Shown piece by piece: positions 1 to 7,389 of a stretch of DNA of 7,389 nt. The notes beneath the pieces were generated by a model. It saw only the letters and a list, made by a program, of their open reading frames with translations. It had not been told where the DNA came from and searched no databases. Made by a program: the position numbers and the translations under genes. The DNA comes from Actinomycetes bacterium (GTDB taxonomy: Bacteria > Actinomycetota > Acidimicrobiia > Acidimicrobiales > Microtrichaceae): the NCBI GenBank assembly GCA_023437745.1, contig JAEZFI010000237.1, forward strand, positions 1 to 7,389, written 5' to 3'. Numbering within the stretch: position 1 is the stretch's first letter; the number at the start of each line of letters is the position of its first letter.

Positions 1-66
1 GGCCAGCACCAGTCCCTGCGAGGTGGCGGAACGGGTGGCGTGGAGTCGACGGTCGACGGTGCTCAC
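1..66 (-). CDS. Possible N-terminus of a divergent gene, cut by the left edge
   Basis: On the minus strand a GTG at 66-64 opens a frame that stays open to base 1 (22 codons). The predicted peptide begins MSTVDRRLHATRSATSQGLV. An in-frame TGA lies just upstream of the GTG, so this is the first usable start in that frame. The peptide has a basic start but is too short to identify. No convincing Shine-Dalgarno sequence is visible. A divergent gene here would fit with the plus-strand glycosyltransferase being first in its run and with no other frame in bases 1-143 looking like the end of an upstream gene. It may also be a chance open stretch in GC-rich DNA. Confidence 0.25.
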   Translation of the reverse strand, partial: MSTVDRRLHATRSATSQGLVLA

Positions 67-143
67 GTGGAGTCCACTCTGTCACCGAGAACGGGGGTGC
101 GGGGCAATGGCGCGGGCGGCCGACTCTGCAAAGCTGACGGGTC
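67..143. other. Short intergenic region upstream of the glycosyltransferase
   Basis: This stretch separates the possible leftward gene from the glycosyltransferase at 144. It contains a perfect 11-base palindrome, GTGGAGTCCAC, at 67-77, directly next to the possible minus-strand start. A 9-base direct repeat, CGTGGAGTC, occurs at 39-47 and 66-74. An isolated CTGTCACC at 79-86 matches the core of the repeat found at 4005-4126. I see no clear -35/-10 pair for the plus-strand genes. Confidence 0.35.
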
Positions 144-866
144 ATGGATGCGTACCCGTGCCTGAGCGTCGTGATGCCCGCCTACAACGAGGCGGCCACC
201 CTCGAGGAGTGCGTGACGCGGGTGCTCGAGTCGCCGTGGACGGCCGAGATCGTCATCGTGGACGACGGGTCCACCGACGCCACCGTGGACATCGCCCACA
301 AGCTCGCCGAGTCGAACGACAAGGTCCGCGTCGTCAGCCAGCCGCACAACATGGGGAAGGGTGCGGCGTTGCGTCGAGGGTTCGCCGAGGCCACCGCCGA
401 CTACGTCGTCGTGCAGGACGCCGACCTCGAGTACGACCCGGTGGAGTTCGGCGTGCTGCTCCACCCGCTGCTGTCGATGCAGGCCGACGTCGTGTACGGC
501 TCCCGCTTCCTCGCCGGCCGCCCGCACCGGGTCCTCTACTTCTGGCACTCGGTCGGCAACAAGTTCCTCACCCTCATGTCGAACATGTTCACCAACCTGA
601 ACCTGACCGACATGGAGACCTGCTACAAGGCGTTCCGGCGCGAGGTCATCCAGTCCATCCGGATCGAGGAGAACCGGTTCGGCTTCGAGCCCGAGATCAC
701 CGCGAAGCTCGCTGCCCAGGAGCTGGTGATCTACGAGGTGGGGATCAGCTACGCCGGGCGCACCTACGACGAGGGCAAGAAGATCGGCTGGAAGGACGGC
801 GTCCGTGCCGTGATCTGCATCGTGAAGTACTCACGCGTCGGTTCGAGGTTCCGCAGCCGGACGTGA
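144..866 (+). CDS. Family 2 glycosyltransferase, DPM1-like (polyprenyl-phosphate sugar synthase type)
   Basis: This 240-residue protein is predicted to transfer a sugar from a nucleotide donor, probably to a polyprenyl phosphate at the inner face of the membrane; the actual donor and acceptor cannot be read from sequence. The GT-A fold begins almost at the N-terminus (LSVVMPAYNE, residues 7-16). It continues with VDDGSTD (39-45), the N-M-G-K-G stretch near 69-73 and the metal-binding QDADLEYDP (91-99; D92 and D94 are the DXD pair). The C-terminal half has TDMETCYKAF (155-164) and GRTYDEGKKIGWKDG (205-219), typical of the DPM1-like bacterial group. No C-terminal membrane segments are present, so it is the soluble catalytic type. 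ATG at 144 is the first start after an in-frame TGA at 135-137 and places the fold correctly, although the ribosome binding site is weak. coaX follows after 12 bases, suggesting cotranscription, but no functional link to CoA synthesis is apparent. Confidence 0.9.
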   Translation: MDAYPCLSVVMPAYNEAATLEECVTRVLESPWTAEIVIVDDGSTDATVDIAHKLAESNDKVRVVSQPHNMGKGAALRRGFAEATADYVVVQDADLEYDPVEFGVLLHPLLSMQADVVYGSRFLAGRPHRVLYFWHSVGNKFLTLMSNMFTNLNLTDMETCYKAFRREVIQSIRIEENRFGFEPEITAKLAAQELVIYEVGISYAGRTYDEGKKIGWKDGVRAVICIVKYSRVGSRFRSRT

Positions 867-878
867 AAAGGTAACGCC

Positions 879-1658
879 GTGCTCCTCGCGATCGACGTCG
901 GCAACACCCAGACCGTGATCGGCCTCTACGGCGACGGGACGGCCAGCCACGAGCTCCTCGACCACTGGCGCATCGCCACGAACGCGGAGCGCACCTCGGA
1001 CGAGCACGCGCTGCTCTTCCAGGAGTTCCTGAGCTTCGCCGGCCACGACTGGCAGAGCGACGTGCGCGGCGTGGCGATCAGCTCGGGCGTGCCGATGGTG
1101 ACCTACGAGCTGCGGCGGATGTGCGAGCGCTACCTCGGCATCGATCCCGTGGTGCTGGGTGCCGGGGTGAAGACCGGCATGCCGGTGCTCTACGACAACC
1201 CCAAGGAGGTCGGCGCCGACCGGATCGCGAACGCCGTCGGCGCGTACGACCTGTACGGCGGACCGACGATCGTCGTGGACTTCGGGACCGCCACGACCTT
1301 CGACGTGATCTCCAGCGCCGGCGAGTACCTCGGCGGGGCGATCATCCCCGGCATCGAGATCAGCCTCGACGCGCTGTTCGGCCGCGCCGCCGCCCTCCGG
1401 CGGGTCGAGCTGGTCGAGCCGCGCTCGGTCATCGGCAAGACCACCGTCGAGTCGATCCAGTCGGGAGTCATCTACGGCTACTCGGCGATGATCGACGGCA
1501 TGTGCGACCGCATCGAGGAGACGATCGGCGTGCCGACCGTGATCGCCACGGGCGGCCTGGCCGACCTGATCAGCCCCGTGTCCGAGTCGATCGAGCACAC
1601 CGAGCCGTGGCTCACCCTCCACGGCCTGCGCCTCATCTGGGAGAAGAACGCCACATGA
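879..1658 (+). CDS. coaX: Type III pantothenate kinase
   Basis: CoaX phosphorylates pantothenate with ATP to 4'-phosphopantothenate, the first committed step of coenzyme A synthesis, in the cytosol. The 259 residues match the usual family length. ASKHA-fold motifs appear in order: DVGNT (6-10, phosphate binding), GADRIAN (112-118, with D114 as the likely catalytic acid), DFGTATT (134-140), GGAIIPG (152-158), GKTTVESIQSG (186-196) and ATGGLA (223-228, ATP site). Type III enzymes are known to differ from type I CoaA in not being feedback-inhibited by CoA. The start is GTG at 879, preceded by AAAAGG about seven bases upstream, and it puts the DVGNT loop at its normal position. The gene's TGA is part of an ATGA overlap with lysS, so the two are probably translationally coupled. 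The coaX-lysS pairing is also seen in mycobacteria. Confidence 0.95.
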   Translation: MLLAIDVGNTQTVIGLYGDGTASHELLDHWRIATNAERTSDEHALLFQEFLSFAGHDWQSDVRGVAISSGVPMVTYELRRMCERYLGIDPVVLGAGVKTGMPVLYDNPKEVGADRIANAVGAYDLYGGPTIVVDFGTATTFDVISSAGEYLGGAIIPGIEISLDALFGRAAALRRVELVEPRSVIGKTTVESIQSGVIYGYSAMIDGMCDRIEETIGVPTVIATGGLADLISPVSESIEHTEPWLTLHGLRLIWEKNAT

Positions 1659-3058
1659 CCGAGCGTCCCTACGAGGCCGAGGTCACCCACCATGCTGCCG
1701 AGCTGACCGGGCGCTTCGGCCACCTCGAGCCGGGCACCGAGACGGGCGAGGTGGTCTCGGTCGCCGGGCGCCTGATGCTGCGCCGGGTGCAGGGGAAGCT
1801 CGCCTTTGGCACGTTGGCGGACCAGACCGGGCGCATCCAGCTGTTCGCACCCTCCGCGTCGACGAAGGACTTCGAGGCGTTCTGCGACCTGAACCTCGGC
1901 GACTGGATCCGGGTGACCGGCCAGGTCATGACGACACGCCGGGGCGAGCTGTCGGTGCAGGTCGACACCTGGGAGCTGCTCGCCCCCACCCGCCGGCCGT
2001 TCCCCGACAAGTGGCACGGCATCAGCGACCCCGACCTCCGTTTCCGCCAGCGGTACGTGGACCTCTGGGTCACCGAGGAGGCGCGCTCGACGTTGACGAT
2101 GCGGTCGCAGATCCTCTCGCTCACCCGTCGGTTCATGGAGGATCGCGGCTACCTCGAGGTCGAGACCCCCGTCTTCCACCCGATCCCCGGGGGCGCGCTG
2201 GCTCGGCCGTTCACCACGCACCACAACGCGCTCGACCTGGAGCTCTACCTGCGCATCGCCCCGGAGCTCTACCTCAAGCGTCTCGTGGTCGGAGGGTTCG
2301 AGCGGGTGTTCGAGATCGCCCGGGTCTTCCGCAACGAGGGTCTGTCGCCCCGCCACAACCCCGAGTTCACGATGCTCGAGTGCTACGAGGCGTACGGCGA
2401 CTACCACGTCCACATGGAGCTGACCGAGACGCTGGTCGCCCACCTCTGCACCGAGCTGCTCGGCACCACGACGGTCGTGCACGGGGACCGCGAGATCGAC
2501 CTGTCGGCGCCGTGGCGGCGTGCGACCCTCTCCGACCTGACGAGCGCACAGGTCGGCGAGGAGGTCTCGATCGACACCCCGGTCGAGCGGCTCCGGGCGC
2601 TGTGCGACGAGCACGGCGTGCCGCACAAGCCGTCGTACGGTCCCGGCAAGCTGCTGCTCGAGCTGTACGAGAAGACCACCGAGGCCACCCTGTGGGATCC
2701 GACGTTCGTCATGGACTACCCGAAGGAGGTCTCGCCGCTGTCGCGTGACCACCGGAGCGCGCCGGGCCTCACCGAGCGGTTCGAGGGCATCGTCGCCGGG
2801 CGCGAGCTGTGCAACGGGTTCAGCGAGCTGGTCGACCCCGACGAGCAGCGCCTGCGGTTCGAGGACCAGGTCCGGGCCGGCGCCGAGGGCGACGACGAGG
2901 CGATGGTCGTCGACGAGGACTACCTGCGGGCGCTCGACTACGGCCTGCCGCCGACGGTCGGCCTCGGCATCGGGATGGACCGCCTGGTCATGCTGCTCAC
3001 GAACACGACGACCATCCGCGACGTCATCCTCTTCCCCACGCTGCGCCCCGAGGCCTGA
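1655..3058 (+). CDS. lysS: Lysyl-tRNA synthetase, class II, with a short N-terminus
   Basis: LysRS attaches lysine to tRNA-Lys using ATP. The 467-residue product has an OB-fold anticodon-binding domain (about 32-110, including VAGRLMLRRVQGKLAFG) and then a class II catalytic core. Motif 1 lies around 155-175 (RGYLEVETPVF), motif 2 at 225-242 (FRNEGLSPRHNPEFTMLE) and motif 3 at 435-447 (VGLGIGMDRLVML). ELCNGFSELVDP (384-395) is the lysine-pocket region. The OB domain separates it from the EpmA paralogue, and there is no MprF-like membrane domain as in LysX. The start is ATG at 1655, overlapping the coaX stop, with GGGAG at 1639-1643 about 11 bases upstream. The frame is open well upstream inside coaX, but that translation is not LysRS-like. 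The product is therefore about 30-40 residues shorter than typical LysRS (about 500), lacking the first helical segment. Confidence 0.95.
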   Translation: MTERPYEAEVTHHAAELTGRFGHLEPGTETGEVVSVAGRLMLRRVQGKLAFGTLADQTGRIQLFAPSASTKDFEAFCDLNLGDWIRVTGQVMTTRRGELSVQVDTWELLAPTRRPFPDKWHGISDPDLRFRQRYVDLWVTEEARSTLTMRSQILSLTRRFMEDRGYLEVETPVFHPIPGGALARPFTTHHNALDLELYLRIAPELYLKRLVVGGFERVFEIARVFRNEGLSPRHNPEFTMLECYEAYGDYHVHMELTETLVAHLCTELLGTTTVVHGDREIDLSAPWRRATLSDLTSAQVGEEVSIDTPVERLRALCDEHGVPHKPSYGPGKLLLELYEKTTEATLWDPTFVMDYPKEVSPLSRDHRSAPGLTERFEGIVAGRELCNGFSELVDPDEQRLRFEDQVRAGAEGDDEAMVVDEDYLRALDYGLPPTVGLGIGMDRLVMLLTNTTTIRDVILFPTLRPEA

Positions 3059-3065
3059 CAGTTCG

Positions 3066-3989
3066 ATGTGCTTCCTCCGGGGGCTCGCGGCGGCCGTGAC
3101 GGTGCTGGCCCTCGCCGGTTGCGGGGGCGAGTCGACGGACGTGACGACCGACGACCAGCCGGGCTCGCGGAGCGAGGCTCCGGTGGTCGCCCTTCCGTTC
3201 GGGCTCGAGCAGGTCGAGGGCACGAGGCCGATCGGCCGCCCGGTCGTCTACGAGCAGACGGCGTTCAACGTCAATGATCAGGCGGTACCGACTCGCTCGC
3301 TCCGAGCGGCCTTCCGGGTGACGGGCGACCCGGGAGACGTGTTCGAGCGGTGGATCGCGCAGCTCTCGCGCCTTCGCCTCGGTGAGGTGGCCCTGCGTCC
3401 CGAGACCTGTGGCGGCGGGTCCGTCGACGGTCTGATGTGCTCGTTGTCCGTGTACGCCCCGCCGACACCGGAGGGGATCGGGGGCGACACGGTCGGTCTC
3501 CAGATGTGGGCGACCGATGACCTCCCGGTCCTGCTCGTCTGGGCCAGCCGACGCTCGGATCCGGGTCCGGAGACGGTGGTCGGCGGCGAGTTCAGAGGCC
3601 CGACGGCGGTCTCCAGCCCGACGATCAGCTGGGAGGACCTCGAGGACCCGGTCCTCTTCGTCGAGCAGGGATCCAGCATCGACGTCCCCGATGGGGCAGA
3701 GCGCCTCATGCCCACGATTCCCGTGTCGGCCGGGACCGGAGGCTCGTACTCGGTGCTGTCGACCGACGATGCCGAGGGTGCGATCGCCGCGCTGCTCAGC
3801 GCGGCACGGTCCTCGAGGAGCGGTGAGTACGCACAGGTTGACGGACCGACGCGTTCCACGGTCGATGGCCTGACGGCCGTCGCCGCGAGCTTCAACATCC
3901 CGGCCGGCGGATGGGGCTTCAGCGCGATCGCCGTCGAGGGCGAAGGCGACGACCTCGCCACCCTGTACGTCGAGACCTACGCCGACTGA
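3066..3989 (+). CDS. Unrecognised secreted lipoprotein
   Basis: I do not recognise this 307-residue protein. It begins with a short lipoprotein signal: one arginine (R5), a hydrophobic stretch (about 7-17) and a lipobox LAGC with Cys19 as the expected lipidated residue, followed by GGES and an Asp/Ser/Thr-rich linker (21-38). The mature part is acidic, has no further membrane segment, and looks like a compact mixed fold with many short hydrophobic strands. Cys115 and Cys125 could form a disulfide outside the cell. A repeated theme of ...DVFERWIAQL... (91-100) and ...DDAEGAIAALL... (234-244), each beginning a helix after a strand-rich part, may hint at two related halves, but this is weak. It starts seven bases after the lysS stop, so it is likely cotranscribed. 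The only SD candidate is GAGG at 3050-3053, which is rather distant. Function unknown; a substrate-binding or envelope-sensing role is only a guess. Confidence 0.8.
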   Translation: MCFLRGLAAAVTVLALAGCGGESTDVTTDDQPGSRSEAPVVALPFGLEQVEGTRPIGRPVVYEQTAFNVNDQAVPTRSLRAAFRVTGDPGDVFERWIAQLSRLRLGEVALRPETCGGGSVDGLMCSLSVYAPPTPEGIGGDTVGLQMWATDDLPVLLVWASRRSDPGPETVVGGEFRGPTAVSSPTISWEDLEDPVLFVEQGSSIDVPDGAERLMPTIPVSAGTGGSYSVLSTDDAEGAIAALLSAARSSRSGEYAQVDGPTRSTVDGLTAVAASFNIPAGGWGFSAIAVEGEGDDLATLYVETYAD

Positions 3990-4004
3990 GGCGAGCTGCT
4001 CGGT

Positions 4005-4054
4005 CGAACTGTCACCGTGCGGACCGGAAAACCGGGCTGGATGGTGACAGTTCG
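4005..4054 (+). terminator. Possible terminator hairpin after the lipoprotein gene
   Basis: A 12-base perfect stem (4005-4016 with 4043-4054) starts 15 bases after the lipoprotein stop. The 26-base loop contains a small CCGG-AAAA-CCGG hairpin at 4024-4035. No T-run follows on the plus strand, so it is not a classical intrinsic terminator. GC-rich actinobacteria often use hairpins without a U-tail, or Rho. The position at the end of a four-gene run between convergent genes supports a termination role. Confidence 0.4.
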
Positions 4055-4076
4055 CGGAAGGGGCGTTGGTGGTGGG

Positions 4077-4126
4077 CGAAACTGTCACCGCGCGCCCGGC
4101 ATTTGCCCGCCGGTGGTGACAGTTCG
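4077..4126 (-). terminator. Possible terminator hairpin after the prenyl synthase gene
   Basis: The second stem (4077-4089 with 4115-4126, one bulged A) lies 17 bases beyond the minus-strand prenyl synthase stop at 4144. As with the first stem, no U-tail is present. The symmetry of the two stems, one next to each convergent gene, fits a shared bidirectional terminator. Confidence 0.4.
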
Positions 4127-4143
4127 GGCAGGGCGCAGCCGGG

Positions 4144-5148
4144 TCAGCTGGGGATGCGGCCGGCAGCGGCCTCGACCGAGGTGACGAGGTACTCCGCGGC
4201 GGCGGACAGGCCGCGCACCCCGGGGGAGGGCTCGAACTCGGCGACGACGTCGACGGCCTCGGCCGCGAGGCGACGTGCCACCGAGATGGCCTCGTCGATG
4301 CCCTCCGACGAGCGGACGATCTCCACGGCGCGGTCGCGCTGATCATCCGTCAGGTCGGGTGACAGGAGCGATGCCAGCTCGTCGCCACCCGGGCCGCGCA
4401 GGGCGTGGATCACGGGCAGCGTGTAGACGCCCTCGGTGAGGTCGTGGCCCGCGGGCTTGCCGAGGTCGGCGTCGGTGGCGACCAGGTCGAGCACGTCGTC
4501 GACGATCTGGAAGGCGATGCCGTAGGTGCGTCCGAAGAGGGTGAGGGCGTCGATCCGGTCCCGGTCGAGACCCGCCACGATGGCTCCTGTCCGGCACGAC
4601 GTGGCGAGCAGGGCGGCGGTCTTGCCCTCGATCGAGCCGAAGTAGAGGTCCTCGTCCCGGCTCGTGTCGTAGAGGGACTGCAGCTCGAGGATCTGGCCCT
4701 CGACCAGCTGGCTGATCGTGGCCCCGAGCAGGCCCGCCACCTCGACGCCCAGCGACGCCGCGATCTCCGACGCCCGGGCCAGGAGGAAGTCGCCGGCGAG
4801 GATGGCCTTGTGGTTGCCCCACAGGGTGTTGACGCTGTCGACGAAGTGCCGGCTCACGGCGTCGTCGATGACGTCGTCGTGGTAGAGGGAGCCGAGGTGC
4901 ACGAGCTCCACCGCGGCGCCGCCCCGGATCACGTCGTCGTCCGCCGGCCGGTCCTCGGCGAGCATCGTGGCGCCCGAGGCGATGGCGAAGCCGGGGCGGA
5001 TGCGCTTGCCGCCGGCCGTGATGAGGTGGCTCGCGATCTCGGTGAGGAAGGCGTTCGGGGTCTGCACGACCAGCTCGAGCTCGGCCTGCACCCGTTCGAG
5101 GTCGCCCGCCATGGTCGGCACCACGGTCAATGGGTTCGATCCGGCCAC
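4144..5148 (-). CDS. Polyprenyl diphosphate synthase, GrcC/HepT-like, probably long-chain
   Basis: This 334-residue trans-prenyltransferase adds isopentenyl diphosphate units to an allylic diphosphate, most likely making the side chain of menaquinone. Visible landmarks are GGKRIRP (46-52, diphosphate binding), the first Asp-rich motif DDVID (91-95), GNHKAILAGDFLLA (111-124), GKT (175-177) and the second Asp-rich motif DDVLD (217-221) followed by D-L-G-K-P. The residue five before DDxxD is Gly86. Family knowledge is that a small residue here, rather than an aromatic one, permits long products, so I infer a C30 or longer chain rather than FPP or GGPP. It resembles mycobacterial GrcC1 in overall pattern. 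The start is taken as GTG at 5148; no SD is within range, and a TATCGT box seven bases upstream suggests a leaderless transcript. ATG at 5112 (Met13) is the alternative. It is a single gene, convergent with the lysS run and divergent from clpC. Confidence 0.9.
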   Translation of the reverse strand: MAGSNPLTVVPTMAGDLERVQAELELVVQTPNAFLTEIASHLITAGGKRIRPGFAIASGATMLAEDRPADDDVIRGGAAVELVHLGSLYHDDVIDDAVSRHFVDSVNTLWGNHKAILAGDFLLARASEIAASLGVEVAGLLGATISQLVEGQILELQSLYDTSRDEDLYFGSIEGKTAALLATSCRTGAIVAGLDRDRIDALTLFGRTYGIAFQIVDDVLDLVATDADLGKPAGHDLTEGVYTLPVIHALRGPGGDELASLLSPDLTDDQRDRAVEIVRSSEGIDEAISVARRLAAEAVDVVAEFEPSPGVRGLSAAAEYLVTSVEAAAGRIPS

Positions 5149-5155
5149 GGAGCGG

Positions 5156-5161
5156 ACGATA
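5156..5161 (-). promoter_or_regulatory. Possible -10 box for leaderless prenyl synthase transcript
   Basis: On the minus strand TATCGT fits the actinobacterial -10 pattern TANNNT. It ends seven bases before the GTG start at 5148, the spacing expected if transcription begins at or one base from the start codon. The nearest Shine-Dalgarno-like sequence (GGGAGG, minus strand, 5183-5178) is 29 bases away and too far to serve. The -35 region is not recognisable. Confidence 0.35.
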
Positions 5162-5223
5162 CCGCCGCCCTCGCCAACCTCCCAGCCGGGACCCCCCGTG
5201 TGACATGCGGCGGACGTCCCGCC

Positions 5224-5249
5224 GGAACACGGGGCCCGGTCGCGGAGTT
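5224..5249 (+). promoter_or_regulatory. Possible ECF sigma (SigR/SigH-type) promoter for clpC
   Basis: GGAAC at 5224-5228 is followed after exactly 18 bases by GTT at 5247-5249, matching the GGAA(T/C)-N18-GTT pattern of actinobacterial SigR/SigH/SigE promoters. Those sigma factors respond to thiol-oxidative, heat and envelope stress and are known to drive protease and chaperone genes. Transcription would start near 5256-5258, giving a leader of about 105 bases. Only eight bases define the match, so chance cannot be excluded. Confidence 0.3.
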
Positions 5250-5267
5250 GATACGCCTCGACTCAAG
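5247..5267 (+). promoter_or_regulatory. HAIR-like operator (possible HspR site) upstream of clpC
   Basis: The HspR-associated inverted repeat has the consensus CTTGAGT-N7-ACTCAAG. Here the right half is exact (ACTCAAG, 5261-5267). The left half, GTTGATA (5247-5253), keeps the TTGA core at the correct distance, so TTGA and TCAA are separated by 11 bases as in the consensus. The site would cover the -10 and start of the possible ECF promoter, a suitable place for a repressor. The left half matches at only 4 of 7 positions. Confidence 0.3.
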
Positions 5268-5340
5268 TCTGGGGAACGTCCCCGGGGGGCGCCGGTCGGC
5301 CGACGCCGCTTGTCGGAGGGCACCGATAGACTTGGGAGTC
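5260..5340 (+). other. Potential structured leader of clpC (multi-hairpin fold)
   Basis: GACTCAAGTCT (5260-5270) is complementary to 5328-5340 (AGACTTG, a two-base GG bulge, then AGTC), giving an 11-pair closing stem. Enclosed are GGGGA-ACG-TCCCC (5271-5283), a hairpin 5288-5307 made of four pairs, one mismatch and three pairs capped by TCGG, and TCGG-AGGGCA-CCGA (5313-5326). Together they form a compact four-way arrangement just before the clpC ribosome binding site. The two ends could instead be paired DNA operators. GC-rich DNA folds easily, so this is tentative. It matches no riboswitch that I recognise. Confidence 0.25.
5327..5332 (+). promoter_or_regulatory. Possible -10 box close to clpC
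   Basis: TAGACT fits the actinobacterial housekeeping -10 pattern (TANNNT) and would start transcription near 5339, leaving a leader of about 24 bases with the ribosome binding site intact. No good -35 lies 16-18 bases upstream; TTGTCG at 5310-5315 is only 11 bases away. It would be an alternative to the upstream ECF-type promoter. Confidence 0.25.
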
Positions 5341-5349
5341 GAAGCCGAT

Positions 5350-5355
5350 GGGAGG
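5350..5355 (+). promoter_or_regulatory. Strong ribosome binding site of clpC
   Basis: GGGAGG ends seven bases before the GTG at 5363, an optimal spacing. It settles GTG as the clpC start and gives the conserved ClpC N-terminus, MFERFTDRARRVV. It is the best Shine-Dalgarno sequence in the window. Confidence 0.8.
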
Positions 5356-5362
5356 CACACAC

Positions 5363-7389
<2,027 letters not shown>

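Larger units (their letters stand above)
4005..4126. repeat. Four alternating copies of AACTGTCACC at about 36-base spacing
   Basis: The convergent intergenic region carries the motif AACTGTCACC at 4007-4016 (plus), 4043-4052 (minus), 4080-4089 (plus) and 4115-4124 (minus). Start-to-start distances are 36, 37 and 35 bases. Copies 1 and 2 extend to a perfect 12-base inverted repeat (CGAACTGTCACC / GGTGACAGTTCG, 4005-4016 and 4043-4054). Copies 3 and 4 pair the same way with one extra A (4077-4089 and 4115-4126). Because every copy is complementary to both neighbours, the array can fold either as two hairpins or as one long nested hairpin (1 with 4, 2 with 3). It is too short and too inverted to be CRISPR. 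It may be a dispersed palindromic element or a bidirectional terminator. Confidence 0.85.

Noticed and set aside
23..874. Plus-strand open frame covering the glycosyltransferase gene
   Set aside because: The product is Arg-rich and motif-free, while the overlapping frame from 144 encodes a complete GT2 enzyme.
1121..1654. Upstream extension of the lysS frame inside coaX
   Set aside because: The translation is Arg/Asp-rich shadow sequence with no LysRS similarity. The ATG at 1655 has an SD and forms the usual ATGA overlap.
1478..3223. 581-codon minus-strand frame opposite coaX and lysS
   Set aside because: It has no recognisable domain and its composition is that of a coding-strand shadow; both sense genes are well conserved.
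3066..3989. Lsr2 or another nucleoid protein, expected here from mycobacterial gene order
   Set aside because: The product carries a lipoprotein signal and has no Lsr2-like RGR DNA-binding region; it is about three times too long.
4005..4126. CRISPR array
   Set aside because: The repeated unit is only 10-12 bases and alternates in orientation, and there are four copies with no cas genes nearby.
5260..5340. tRNA-like cloverleaf
   Set aside because: The fold has a bulged closing stem and lacks a 7-base anticodon loop, a T-loop motif and a CCA-type acceptor end.

Overview
The window looks like chromosomal DNA from a high-GC actinobacterium. The base composition is strongly G+C-rich, codon third positions are mostly G or C, several genes start with GTG, and the genes present are of actinobacterial type (type III pantothenate kinase followed by lysyl-tRNA synthetase, ClpC with a UVR-type middle domain, a GrcC-like polyprenyl diphosphate synthase). 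A deep-branching lineage such as Acidimicrobiia is my guess; the sequence alone does not prove it.

Layout: bases 1-143 are mostly non-coding and may hold the first 22 codons of a gene leaving the window to the left on the minus strand. Bases 144-3989 form a tight plus-strand gene run: a family 2 glycosyltransferase (144-866), coaX (879-1658), lysS (1655-3058, ATGA overlap with coaX) and an unrecognised lipoprotein (3066-3989). Bases 3990-4143 lie between convergent genes and hold four evenly spaced, alternating copies of a 10-base motif (AACTGTCACC) that form two hairpins. A polyprenyl diphosphate synthase (5148-4144) is on the minus strand. Bases 5149-5362 are a divergent regulatory region, followed by clpC (from 5363, cut by the right edge).

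Most of this is housekeeping: CoA biosynthesis, lysine charging of tRNA, isoprenoid chain synthesis and ATP-dependent proteolysis. The order coaX, lysS, ... clpC matches the mycobacterial panC-panD-coaX-lysS-lsr2-clpC1 neighbourhood. Here the place of lsr2 is taken by the lipoprotein, the repeat array and the convergent prenyl synthase.

No wholly new system is evident. The parts most worth a second look are the four-copy palindromic array at 4005-4126 and the clpC upstream region, which combines a possible ECF-type promoter, a HAIR-like half-matched operator and a potential multi-hairpin leader. The uncharacterised lipoprotein is the third.
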